DNA from: Larix kaempferi
Lineage: Eukaryota > Streptophyta > Pinopsida > Pinales > Pinaceae
Assembly (NCBI GenBank): GCA_027924585.1
Contig: BSBM01000372.1
Span: 9,097,001-9,161,000 of the forward strand
Length of the DNA: 64,000 bases
Direction of reading: 5' to 3'
Under the pieces are notes generated by a model that ran no database searches, was not told the DNA's origin, and was given only the letters and a program-made list of their open reading frames with translations. The position numbers and the translations under genes were made by a program. Positions 21,340 to 31,532 of this stretch are shown here, one piece after another. Position 1 is the first letter of the stretch. The number at the start of each line of letters is the position of its first letter.

Positions 21340-22665
21340 TGTAATGTCCCCATTTTGACCCTTATAATATTTTGGTCTATAATGTAAATATTGTATGCAT
21401 ATTATGTATGATTCCTAGTGTGGAGCTCAAGGCCAAGGCCCCGCTAATGAACACTCGACCTTGAAGAGACAAGTATTGGATATTATGCTACCCATGTGTT
21501 AGTGAACCATGGGAATGGTAAATATGCATTTTAATATAAATGCCCACAACTAGATATGCAATGCATCAAGAGAAGGGGGCATGATGTTTACAAAGAATTG
21601 GGAGGAATATATTCAAACCCTTGAGCCAATCAAGTCAAGCCAAGTGTCAATGAGAGAACCTATGAACCCTCAACTACCCATGTTGACTTTTGTGCCCAAT
21701 CATTCATTTCACCCAAGAGTTGGTTGAGGTAGTTAATGCCTTGGGGAATGAAGAGGTATGGCTGTCCAAATTCGAGTATGGGTAAGCCACCCTTCCTAGC
21801 AATTCGTGTTTGGCTTCTTGGGAAAGAAAAGAGCCACGAAATTGCTCCCCAAGTCATTATTCACCCATCAGTTTTTCTCTCTCATGAGGGGGGAGTCACT
21901 TGTACGTTTTCCTCCATGGTTTTGCTATATTTTCCTGCACTTTTCTAGCTGGGAAGGGCGTTTTTGTTTTGGTTAACAGTGGGGAAGAGAGTAAATCGAT
22001 TTGGGGGTTTTATATAGGGTGTTTTGGCCCACTGAATGCTCATACATCTTTGGGATAAATTGGTTTTCTTCCCTGGGGTTGATTCCCTCTTCTCCAATCC
22101 ATTTTGGGTGTGCCACAATTTTGGGAAAACCCATGGACCTTAATTTATAAAATCCATTGTTGAAAATGTGTATCCATGCCCAATTTTTGAGTTTTTGTGT
22201 GTAAAAGAATGTTGGGGTTGAGATGGGTATCCATTGCTTTGGGCTGTGCTGAGCTTGAGAGTCCTTTTTTGCTTGTAGATATCATGCCCAGCTCGGGAGT
22301 GGTCTCTGAGTGTTGAAATAATACAGGCTGGGCAGAGACCTACAGTTGGGTGGAACGTGGCAGCGACATAGCTAGTTTCCTGGGACACCATTACAGCAAG
22401 ATGAGTATTTTATTTTATTGTGTTTTACTTCTGCACTGTTTTAATTAATGGATGGTTGTTCTTGATATGATGGATGCATGTGGAAGGTGCGTGGATGACG
22501 TTTTATTCCGCTGTGCACTTTTGATTTGATTTGCATCTGCACACATATGCATTTATTGTAATGCCATTTGTTTTATTCATGATGAAGGGGGCTAAGATTT
22601 GTAAAAGCCTAGATTTTATTGCCATGTTCCCTTACTTGCGTTAATAGATGGGAGGGGATGTGACA
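21340..22665. mobile_element. Solo LTR (1326 bp) with AAGTC target duplication
   Basis: Starts TGTAATGTCCCC and ends GGGGATGTGACA, so the ends are imperfect inverted repeats of each other. AAGTC flanks it exactly on both sides (21335-21339 and 22666-22670). There is no internal coding region, primer site or second LTR. The size and the TGTAATGTCCCC start suggest a Gypsy LTR, which is inference. It was produced by recombination between two LTRs of a former complete element. Confidence 0.85.
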
Positions 22666-22670
22666 AAGTC

Positions 22671-22866
22671 CCACTTTCTTTGATATCAATGACAACTTTT
22701 CAACAATATCCCCCTTTGGCATTGATGTCAACACCAAGAAAAAACTAAGCTCCCCTTGAATGTGAGCTATGAATCAAAATTGAACTCCCCCTGTCAAAAT
22801 TTAGGTTCTCTATTATCATATGTTTTTCTGTAACTCTCTCTCCCCCTTTGACATCAATGGAAAGGG
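22671..22866 (-). other. Remnant of an older minus-strand element with repeated CCCCCT tracts
   Basis: Contains several pyrimidine tracts (tatccccctttgg, aagctccccttg, aactccccctgtc, tctccccctttgac), which are purine tracts of AGGGGGA type on the minus strand. Multiple polypurine tracts near the 3' LTR are a known trait of Sireviruses. The piece continues past Copia B at 30462. Assignment is inference. Confidence 0.4.
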
Positions 22867-23470
22867 TGTTGATATATATGTAACTTCGGAATGTATTTCA
22901 TCTATGTATTTCATATATATTTATTGTACCCTTATAAGAGATGTGTTATTCCTCTATAAGGAAGTGTCGTCATGTGGATTGACAAGTGTCGCAAGTGTGT
23001 GTACTTGCCGATGGGTTATTAGAACACTATGTGTGGGGTCGGCCCTGAATTATATATTATATTGTGGATGTATCTAGATAGACAAGTCAGCCCCATAAGG
23101 TCACTGGGCAAACAGGTTAGTATAAATAGAGATCGGGAGATCTCTATTTAAATCATTCGAAAAGTCACACTTCTCTCTCTCAGAAAGTGGCGCACTAGTG
23201 AGGAGGAGGGTCATCTTCTCTAGGAGACTATCTCAAGTGTATTTTGGTTGTACTTTGGTTGAGCCATTGCTCTCTCTATCTCTGAGGAATTTGTGGGGTT
23301 TTTCACCTTAGGGTTTTCCCCACGGAAACTCTGTGTCTTTTGTCTCTCATGCTTTTGATTCTTGTGATGCTTGTCATGCTTATTGTGATTGTTATGCATT
23401 GATATACTGTATATGTTATTCTCTCAGTAAAGATCCAAGAGTATTGTGAATTAATGCTCAAAATTTAACA
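22867..23470 (+). repeat. Copia B 5' LTR
   Basis: Starts TGTTGATATATATG and ends ATTTAACA. A TATA-like TATAAATAG lies at about 23113-23121. Confidence 0.95.
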
Positions 23471-23482
23471 TGGTATCAGAGC
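23471..23482 (+). other. Copia B primer binding site
   Basis: TGGTATCAGAGC directly abuts the LTR and is a perfect 12-base match to the complement of initiator methionine tRNA. Confidence 0.95.
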
Positions 23483-24044
23483 TCACCTGAGGAGAAGACA
23501 TTTTGCAGTGACGGAAACTTGAGTTTCTTGTTTATTGGGTTTCTCTCCACAGATTTTGGAAAAGCAGTATAGTAGATTGACTCTACTCATCAAGGAGAAT
23601 CCATCTGCTCAATCAGAATTCAATTATGAGCATTTTCAGATTTGGCCCTAAAAATTAGGGTTTCCACAAAAATAGGAATTCCTGGAATCTGAAGACATAG
23701 TCGGAAGCTCCTTGCAAAAATCGAAGTTTAGAGCTTTAGATCAAGATTTTTGGCTGGGTAGATCTTTGGGAAACTCAAACCCTAATTCAGGGCTCTCCCT
23801 AGTGAACCCGAGAGGACAAAAGGTCAAATCTGAAGAGTAAAACTTTGCTAATCTCAAATTTTGAATGCACCAGGCTGATCATATCATCAAGGCGCATCTT
23901 TCTATCATTTCAGAAAGTTGAAATTCACATTTTGAATTTTTAGGGTTTTTTCGACAAACCCTAATCCGAGACCAGATCCAGTTTTCATCATTTCTAGTGG
24001 TAAGACCTAAATCTTTTCTATTTCCATTTGAAGTATTATTTAAT

Positions 24045-25364
24045 ATGTCTCACCACACCAAGCTTAAGGATAAGCTTGAAGGGGCTGATAACTTTCAAGC
24101 TTGGAAGTATAGGATTGGGTTAATCCTGGAAGAGAATGAGTTGGACTCATATATAAAAGAAGACATCCCTATCCCAGAGGATGAAGAGGCCAAGGTATTT
24201 CATAAGAAGAACTTGGTCAAGGCAAAGAGAATCATTGCTGATTCTATTAAAGACCATCTCATACCCCATGTGTCTTCTCTAAAGATACCCACGGAGATGT
24301 TTGACTCTTTGACCAAGCTATTTGAAGGGAAGAAAAAAAATCGGAAGATGACTCTGCGGAATCAATTGAAAGGGGTCAAGATGTTGAATGGAGAAACCAT
24401 TCAATCTTACTTCTCCAAGGTCTCTCAGATCAAGGAGCATTTTGAAGCTATGGATGAAGTAGTGGACAATGGTGAAGTTGTTATGACCACTCTGAATGGC
24501 CTACCTAGGTCATGGGACTCCTTTATTCAAGGAATCTGTGCAAGAAAGAAATTGATCTCTTTCAGTAAAATATGGGAGGAATGCTCTCAAGAAGAAGCTA
24601 TACTTGTAGCTCGTGAGGAAAAGATGGGAGGTGAAGATCAAGCTCTAGCAACTCACACCAAAAGAAGCAAGCCCAAGAAGGAGCACTCTCGTTACAAGAG
24701 ATCCTATCAAAAGAATAAGAAGGATCTAAGATGCTTCACATGCAATGAGAAGGGTCACTTTGCCTTAGATTGTCCCAAGAACAAAAGAGATAATAACAAC
24801 AACTCTAGCAAGAAGAAGAAGGGTAGCAAAAGAAAGTTCCATGCTCATGCTGCCGAAGATGATGAACCTCCAAAGAAGAAGGCTAGGGCAGAAAGTGATG
24901 ATAGTGATGATGACTCATCAAGTGAAGAAGAGTATGTTCTAATCTCTGCTTTCACAGGTACTATTTCCCATGGTTGTAATGATTGGTTAATTGACAGTGG
25001 GGCTTCCAAACACATGACTGGTTTTAAGGAATCTTTTGTGAATCTATCTGAACATGAATCACCCCATAAGGTAAAACTTGGGGATGATTATCAATACCCA
25101 ATCAAAGGAAGTGGTGAATCCTCCTACAACTTAGATTCTGGAAAATCTTTGAAGATGAAAGAAGTCCTTTATGTACCTGGGCTCAAGAATAACCTTCTCT
25201 CCATCTCTGCATTGGATGCAAAAGGCATGAAGGTTGCATTTGTGGATGGACATGTCCTAATGTGGCCAAAGGGTAAATCTATTGATGATGCAGTGGTGAT
25301 TGGAGAGCAAGAGGGAGGATTGTACAAATTGAAGGGACAATCTGAACATGCCATGGTGACATGA
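24045..25364 (+). CDS. Copia B Gag-protease open frame
   Basis: The open frame runs from 23997. I prefer the Met at 24045 (MSHHTKLKDKLEGADNFQAW) because the LEGADNF.AWK block is the usual gag start and the 16 upstream residues look like leader. Gag helical domain comes first, then a basic stretch, a CX2CX4HX4C zinc knuckle (CFTCNEKGHFALDC) near codon 245 counted from 23997, a lysine-rich nuclear-signal-like run, an acidic run (DDSDDDSSSEEE), and an aspartic protease with WLIDSGASKHM near codon 331 and NLLSISAL. The frame stops just where the GAG-pre-integrase domain should continue (GGLYKLKGQSEHA). It could still make particles and process them. No stop or frameshift interrupts this 1.3 kb, in contrast to the rest of the element. 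Confidence 0.9.
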   Translation: MSHHTKLKDKLEGADNFQAWKYRIGLILEENELDSYIKEDIPIPEDEEAKVFHKKNLVKAKRIIADSIKDHLIPHVSSLKIPTEMFDSLTKLFEGKKKNRKMTLRNQLKGVKMLNGETIQSYFSKVSQIKEHFEAMDEVVDNGEVVMTTLNGLPRSWDSFIQGICARKKLISFSKIWEECSQEEAILVAREEKMGGEDQALATHTKRSKPKKEHSRYKRSYQKNKKDLRCFTCNEKGHFALDCPKNKRDNNNNSSKKKKGSKRKFHAHAAEDDEPPKKKARAESDDSDDDSSSEEEYVLISAFTGTISHGCNDWLIDSGASKHMTGFKESFVNLSEHESPHKVKLGDDYQYPIKGSGESSYNLDSGKSLKMKEVLYVPGLKNNLLSISALDAKGMKVAFVDGHVLMWPKGKSIDDAVVIGEQEGGLYKLKGQSEHAMVT

Positions 25365-26517
25365 AGACAAAGATTCATCCATAGTCATGAATCACATAGA
25401 GGTATGTATAAATTGTTTTTGAAAAGGTTAACTTATGAGTTATGCAGGACATTGAAGAGAACAAGAAAACATTGCTAGACATAACTAGCAAATATGGTGA
25501 ACATGTATGTTTTCCTTGATCATAGGATTTCTTATATAAGTATGCATGGCATGATTGATGATGATTGTTCATAAAGACATAGGTTTGAATAATCATGGGT
25601 ATATGCATATTATGTGTCTTACCTTAATTAATGATATGACTAACCAGAAGAGTCATAGGTTCGAGTAATCATAGGTTTAGACATGTTATGTTTCTTATGA
25701 TTAACCATAAGAGTTCTATATAAACCTTGAATGCTAATGCTTATTATTTCTGTTGAAATAATAATGACTATACATGCTTGAGATTATTGTGTTTTAATAG
25801 TATTGAGAATATACTAATGAATGTATGATTTTGTATGAGACCTCGAGGATAACACAATGATAATACTAACAAGCATGCATAGGGATTGAGAATGAATATA
25901 AGTTCAAGAATAGGTAATCCAGGAAGCAAAGATCAAGAGGGAACACACTCTAGTGGCTTCTACAATGATGCAGATATTCAGAGGGAGTTGACCATCTCTC
26001 TACATTCCACATCAGAAAGGTGTAGAAGAAGCTACTCCAGCAGCTCCTGTAAGGAAGCAAAAACTCAGAGGGAGTTCACCCAACAACAAACAAAGATACT
26101 TATTTTAATTATCATTTCTTGCATATTTGTTTGTTTAAATAAAATTGTTCAATGATGTATATACTCATGTTCTTAGACTTAGGATATGTATTGTGCATAT
26201 TAGAATGATTGCATTAATGAACAGGATACTACTAATATGCATGTGATGGATAAGTGGCCTATGACACTGTACAACATTCCATTGCTACTTATCTAGAATG
26301 AAACCTCTTTGCTGACATGTTGGGAGTAGTGCAAACTCTTAACAATGTTCTGGTAGAGACTAGAAGACATCTAGAAAGTTATGGAACATGGATAAATGTT
26401 GTATTGAAGCATTGGCTAAAATAATTGCATGACTGTGTGACATATTTCTTTATGTATAAGAATTTGTTCTGAAAATTATGAGATGTTTCTAATCATGCAA
26501 TTTAACTTGTTTTGTAG
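25365..26517 (+). other. AT-rich spacer replacing integrase in Copia B
   Basis: About 1.15 kb, mostly noncoding and AT-rich, in the position of integrase. The only coding echoes are at 25915-26095, where short repeats such as DADIQREL and CKEAKTQREF resemble the FCKE.GI.RE stretch near the third catalytic residue of Copia integrases. No DDE triad is present. The spacer ends TTTAACTTGTTTTGTAG|GAAAG, a good acceptor-like sequence, and contains CATAGAG|GTATGTATA at 25401, a good donor-like sequence. The corresponding spacers of C and F are alignable, so the structure predates their spread. Confidence 0.75.
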
Positions 26518-27960
26518 GAAAGACCGTATACCTTCACCTACGAAAGCAGGACTACAACATTTGTTCCAGCAACAAAGATATCTATTGAAGATATTGAAGT
26601 TCCCAGGATATGGGAAGAATGCCATGAGCCGTCGATCATGAAGAATGATGTTTGGGATGTAGTTCCAAGACCTGAAGGGAAGTTTGTTATGACTTCCATA
26701 TGGATCTATTAGATCAAGCATGCTACAGATGGCAACATAGAGAAATATAAAAGCAATGAAATGGAAGATACACCAGATGGATTTCAAGACAACTTTCTTG
26801 AATGATGTAATTGAAGAAGAAGTGTATGTGGAGCAGCCACTTGGTTCTGAGACACATGACAGGGAGTCATATATGTGCAGAACTTGGTATGGTAGGATGG
26901 ACAGTTTCCTATCTAGTTTGGGCTTTACCAAGAGTAAAGCGGATTCCAAACTTTACTACAAGGTTGAGGAAGGGAATCCTGTGATTTTACTCCTGTATGT
27001 GGATGACTTATTTGTAACAGGAGATGACAGATTGATTGCAGATACTAAGAGAAAGCTTGCTTCCGAGTTCGACATGAAATATTTGGGAATGATGCACTAT
27101 TTGTTTTTGACATGGAGGTGTGGCAGAGTGTAGATGGAATCTTCCTTAGACAAGGGAAGTATGCAGTAGAGATCCTGAAGAGGTTCGGGATGATGGATTG
27201 CAAGACCATGGCCACACCTATGGCATCGAATCTGAAGCTTCTTTGTGATGCTTCATCTGAGCCGGTTGATGTCTCTATGTATCGTCAGATGATTGGGTCC
27301 TTGATGTACCTGACGAACATGAGACCATATATTTGCTTTGCGGTGAACACATTGAGCCAATTCCTGACAGATCCGAGGAGTGTTCACCTGGTTGCTGGAA
27401 AGCATGTTCGGAGGTACCTGAAGGGTACAGTGGATTATGGGCTCAAGTATGAAGCGAATCAAAAGTTTAACCTAGAGGGTTATGTTGATTCAGATTGGGC
27501 TAGCAGTGCTGCAGATAGGAAGAGCACATCTGGATGCTGCTTCAGTATGGGATCAGGTGTGATCTCTTGGTTTAGCAGGAAGCAGTCCTGCCTAGCACTG
27601 AGTATAGCTGAGGCAGAATATGTTGCAACCTGTTCAGCTAGTTGTGAAGCAGTATGGCTACAGAAGCTACTGTTTGAGTTATTTGATCTTTCGTTGGATG
27701 CTACTGGTATCTTCTGTGATAACCAGAGTTGTGTGAAGCTGTCTGAGAACCCAGTGTTTCATGACAGGTCGAAACATATAGAGATCAAATATCACTATAT
27801 CAGGGATATGGTGCAGAGAGGAGCTGTGAAGCTCTTGTACATTGCGACGGACGAGTAGATTGCAGATGTGCTGACGAAGCCACTAGCCAGGGTGAAGTTC
27901 GAGTACTTCAGGGAGAGGCTTGGCGTTTTTCAGATTGATGACACTTCGAGGAAGAAGTGA
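26518..27960 (+). pseudogene. Copia B reverse transcriptase and RNase H (broken)
   Basis: Starts with the pre-RT linker (IEDIEVPRIWEECH, NDVWDVVPRPEGK), has a stop at 26710-26712, then jumps from IEKYK to MKWKIHQMDFKTTFL, so the conserved segment around the first catalytic Asp is deleted. A second small deletion removes the GLKQAPR motif (SYMCR is followed directly by TWYGR). LLLYVDDLFVTG carries the catalytic YVDD. A frameshift at about 27110 leads to RNase H with YVDSDWASSAADRKST, SIAEAEYVATC and FCDNQSCVKLSENP, a stop at 27856, and the tail ending at 27958-27960. C shares both deletions, F does not. Confidence 0.9.
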
Positions 27961-28071
27961 CGGACACATTTGCTGAAGCCATTCCAAGCATGTTGGAAGG
28001 AGGATCCTTCACATGGCTGTGGATATAAGCGTTGGATGATGAGCATCGGGATGATGTTCTGGTTTCTGCTT

Positions 28072-28480
28072 TGTATGATCAGTTGGATCATTTATATATG
28101 TATGTATGCATCATGTTGGATGTTGGATATGATTAGTTGGATCATTTATATGTATATGCATGTACGCATCATGTTGGATGCTGGATATGATCAGTTGGAT
28201 CATTTATATGTATGTACGCATCATGTTGGATGCTGGATATGATCAGTAGGATCATTTGTATGTATTTTGTATATGCATCATGTTGGATGCTTGGATCATG
28301 TATCTGTATATGTATCAGGTGGATACACTGTATGATCAGGTGGATCATGTATGATGATATGTATCAGGTAGATACTTGGTATGCATCAGGTAGATGCATT
28401 GTATGATCAGGATGACCATGTGTACATCAGGATGATATATGGTGAGTATCAGGTTGATACTCTATGGCCGTGGATCAGGT
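28072..28480 (+). repeat. Tandem repeats in the Copia B 3' region (ATGATCAGTTGGATCAT type)
   Basis: Four units of about 60 bp sharing GATCAGTTGGATCATTTATA and GCATCATGTTGGATGCTGG, followed by shorter ATCAGGTGGAT units. Each unit contains small palindromes (GATCAGTTGGATC). Chance frames run through it. Related repeats occur in C at 37060-37520 and in F at 52190-52420. Confidence 0.85.
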
Positions 28481-28499
28481 TGTGCAGATGAGCATATAA

Positions 28500-28737
28500 T
28501 TTGGCCTTGGGAGATTTGTAGATAGTCTTTCGAGGTTTTGTCTATGGCATATAATTTTTCCCTGGGATATCTGGAAAATTCTCTTTCGAGGTTTTGCTCT
28601 GGGAGGACATATAATTTGGCCCTGGGAGATCTGCAGATAGTCTTTCGAGGTTTTTCCTATGGCATATAATCTGGCCCTGGGATATCTGGCAGATGCTCTT
28701 TCGAGGTTTTGTCCTATGGCATATAATATGTCCCTGG
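28500..28737 (+). repeat. Tandem repeats in the Copia B 3' region (CCTGGGAGAT type)
   Basis: Units of about 55-60 bp with CATATAATTTGGCCCTGGGA, GATCTGCAGATAGTC and TTTCGAGGTTTT. The array continues after the inserted solo LTR at 29353-29600 with longer units. It is the plus-strand counterpart of the array in C at 36440-37030. Confidence 0.85.
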
Positions 28738-29352
28738 TGTTGGTTGTGGAGCTAGATCTTTTAGTCTCATAGATGATATTGTATCAGCCGTGTTTGTACC
28801 CCAGTTTTATATGATATGTAGGTGGACTGTATAGTCACCCTAGTGGGGCGGTGTGGGGGGGCATCGCCCCCCCACGGGGTTCCAGGGGGGACCATCCCCC
28901 CTGGATGGGGGGTCCGGGGGAAGCGCCCCCGAGAAATGGAGGTTCGGTGGCAACGCCCCCGAAGAAAATTTTTGGGGTTGTTTTCTCCAGCTGTTTTGCG
29001 GGCCCATGGTTTTGGGTATCCCGTGGTATTTTCCCATTGTATTTCCCTTATAAAATAAAGACATTGTAATACGGCTAGGGATGATGATGTATTAGGTTTT
29101 ATGCATTGTAAAGATATCTGAGATTAGGAGAGAGACTGTGAAACAGAGAAGAGGAAGTGCAGCGGTTGTGCTGCAGGTTGTATCCCTTCACCTTGTTGGA
29201 CGGTAATAATAATAAAGACTGGAAAATTCAGTGTGGACGTAGCCCAAGTTGGGTGAACCACGATATATCTATGTCTCTCTTGTAATGTGTATGTGTTATT
29301 ATATTTGCATTTCTGTTTATTGTTATTGCTCTGCGATCCTGTTTTTCTAACA
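28738..29352 (+). mobile_element. Solo LTR inserted in Copia B, with GC-rich hairpin block
   Basis: 615 bp from TGTTGGTTGTGGAGC to TTTTTCTAACA, flanked by exact CCTGG duplications (28733-28737 and 29353-29357). It splits the repeat array of Copia B, so it arrived later. Contains TATAAAATAAAGACATTG as a probable promoter region and the tggacgtagcccaagttgggtgaacc block common in Copia LTRs. At 28844-28964 lies a G/C-rich block of three consecutive stem-loops. A second copy of the LTR is at 46155-46653. Confidence 0.93.
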
Positions 29353-29600
29353 CCTGGGAGATCCGATAGGTTGAGCTGTGTGCTCGTAATAAGTCCTGGG
29401 ATGCTCTTGCGAGGTTTTGCCATGACCACATATAATCTATCCCTGGGAGATACTATAGGTGTAGCTGTGTGCTCGTAACAACCTGGGATGCTCTTGCGAG
29501 GTTTTGTGGTGAGGTCACATATAATATGGCCTTGGGAGATCCTATAGGTAGAGCTATGTGCTTGTAACAGCCTGGGATGCTCTTTCGAGGTTTTGTGACG
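29353..29600 (+). repeat. Continuation of the Copia B CCTGGGAGAT array
   Basis: About three units of about 85 bp with CTGGGAGAT.C.ATAGGT, GAGCT.TGTGCT.GTAA and TGGGATGCTCTTGCGAGG. Direct counterpart, reverse-complemented, of 36450-36790 in C. Confidence 0.85.
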
Positions 29601-29834
29601 CACGTAATAAGTCATGAAGATTCCACAGTATGGACAATGATGATGAAGACCTGCAGGTGGTGGGCCTACATCCCGTATGAAAAAGGTCTGGCTCTGTAGA
29701 ACTTCCTATGATGAGTAGAGTCAGAGATTGGTTGAGATAGCAACAGCAATGACGATGATGACGACGATGCATCGATGACGATGATCCCAAGAAGAAGACT
29801 TGTCTAGTATAACTGTGTCGAGAAATACCTTCCT

Positions 29835-29847
29835 AGTTAAGAGGGAG
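29835..29847 (+). other. Copia B polypurine tract
   Basis: AGTTAAGAGGGAG lies directly before the 3' LTR. The complement of the same tract is seen at 36187 in C and 51268 in F. Confidence 0.85.
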
Positions 29848-30456
29848 TGTTGATGTATATGTAACTTTGGAATGTATTTCATCTATGTATTTCATATATA
29901 TTTATTGTACCCTTATAAGAGATATGTTATTCCTCTATAAGGAAGTGTCGTCATGTGGATTGACAAGTGTTGCAAGTGTGTGTACTCGCCGATGGGTTAT
30001 TAGACCACCATGTGTGGGGTTGGCCCTGAATTATATATTATATTGTGGACGTATCTAGAGAGATAAGTCGGCCCCATAAGGTCACTGGGAAAACAGGTTA
30101 GTATAAATAGAGATCGGGAGATCTGATCTCTATTTGGATCATTCGAAAAGTCACACTTCTCTCTCTCAGAAAGTGGCGCACTAGTGAGGAGGAGGATCAT
30201 CTGCTCTAGGAGACTATCTCAAGTGTATTTTGGTTGTACTTTGGTTTAGCCATTGCTCTCTCTATCTCTGAGGAAGTTGTGGGGTTTTTCACCTTAGGGT
30301 TTTCCCCATGGAAAATCTGTGTCTCTTGTCTCTCATGCTTTTGATTCTTATGTTGCTTGTCATGATTATTGTGATTGTTATGCATTGATATACTGTATAT
30401 GTTATTCTCTCAGTAAAGATCCAAGAGTATTGTGAATTAATGCTCAAAATTTAACA
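29848..30456 (+). repeat. Copia B 3' LTR
   Basis: Starts TGTTGATGTATATG and ends ATTTAACA. Followed by the AAGGG target duplication. Confidence 0.95.
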
Positions 30457-30461
30457 AAGGG

Positions 30462-31532
30462 GATCTTTCTTTAACCTTATCTTATGCGATTTTGGTGACA
30501 AATTTTCAATCTTATACTTATGAACCATATACACTTTTCTCCTCTGGAATTGTGCTTCACTCTAGCTTTCATCCTGCGTAGTATCCATTGTCGCATTGGA
30601 TTAGAAAACATCAAAGAATGATATTTTCTATTTTCTCTTCAGGATGTAGTGTTGATGTGAACTTCTGCAGAGGTGCTTGTGCAACTGCGACTTTATCCTT
30701 CATTTCTACTTCTTTTCCTAGTATTGTTTCCTCTGCCTTCTCACTGATAGACAATTTCATAGTTTCTATACAATCATCGACTGCTTCCTTGACTTCCCTT
30801 TGTATATGCGCAAATTATTCTGTAATAAGAAATATTTCATCTTGTAGTGGTTCAAGCCTATTGGCTATCCTCTAACGTTCATCTCAAATCTTGCTTACTT
30901 CCTGCTACTGTTTCTGTATTCTCCCACTTTGGCCATTTTTTTAGTGGCTGGTAATATGGCCAAGTTATTGCGCAACTTTTTCTTTGACTCTTGCGCAATT
31001 AGAAACATTTGATCCACTTCCTTAAGCTACTTGTCTGCAACAAACTTTCCCCACAGCTACGCACTTTCTTCATGTAACTTTTCACATTTTAGTTCCAAGG
31101 TCCTAATATTGCCTATGGCAATATTCATTTTTTCATATATGTGGTCTCGCTCAGCTCTGACCTCTGGATGTTTCTTTGGTTGTTGTTGTGTTGCGATATC
31201 CTCAATTTAATGCGAAGACTTTGAATAACTTCGCTTATCTTGGTTACCTTTTCTTTTGGAGGGGCATCCTTTTCTATCTGTACATCTAGTATCATATCAC
31301 ATACATTCTTAACTGCCTTCTGCAATTTGGAATTCTTCTGTTGTATTTCCTCTACTTCCCTTTTCAACTTGTCTGTCTTTTCCACTGTTTCTTCCTTCTC
31401 CATTTGCATTTTCTGACATTCCTCTTGTAATGCTTCCTTTTCACTGAAATTTTTACACCATTATGCTGAGATTACTTCTTGTCACCCTTCGAATTTCCTG
31501 CGCGACAGATGCATGTAATGCATGCAGCTCAT
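30462..31532 (-). pseudogene. Coiled-coil ORF remnant of an older minus-strand element
   Basis: The minus-strand frame at 31409-31125, continuing upstream in the same style to about 31490, reads QMEKEETVEKTDKLKREVEE, IQQKNSKLQKAVKN and KVTKISEVIQSLRIKLR, a strongly heptad-like, charged sequence. Further along (31120-30950) pieces such as LELKCEKLHEESA and LIAQESKKKLRNNLA occur with stops between them. Together with the minus-strand purine tracts at 22700-22860, joined across Copia B, this resembles the extra (env-like or unknown) ORF that some plant Copia elements carry between pol and the 3' LTR. The protein family is not recognised. It is broken and not expressible as one product. Confidence 0.4.

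Larger units (their letters stand above)
22867..30456 (+). mobile_element. Copia LTR retrotransposon B (integrase-less, with gag-protease frame)
   Basis: LTRs 22867-23470 (604 bp) and 29848-30456 (609 bp) are flanked by an exact AAGGG duplication (22862-22866 and 30457-30461). The LTRs differ at roughly 26 sites plus a 5 bp gap, about 4 percent. The primer site abuts the 5' LTR and a polypurine tract abuts the 3' LTR. In between lie an intact 455-codon gag-protease frame, an AT-rich spacer where integrase should be, a broken reverse transcriptase/RNase H, and a 1.9 kb 3' region of tandem repeats that itself received a solo LTR. Same family as C and F on the other strand. The gag and RT style is TNT1/Tork-like. 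Confidence 0.95.

Noticed and set aside
25402-25447. GTATGT..GCAG segment as a small intron in Copia B
   Set aside because: Only 46 bp, below the size plants splice efficiently, and it lies after the stop of the gag-protease frame; the larger candidate ending at 26517 is considered instead.
26756-27133. Reverse transcriptase fragment of B as a separate gene
   Set aside because: Part of the broken Copia B pol; its start Met is internal to the domain.
28822-29069. Four overlapping frames on both strands
   Set aside because: All arise from the GC-rich hairpin block of a solo LTR, where stops are rare by composition.
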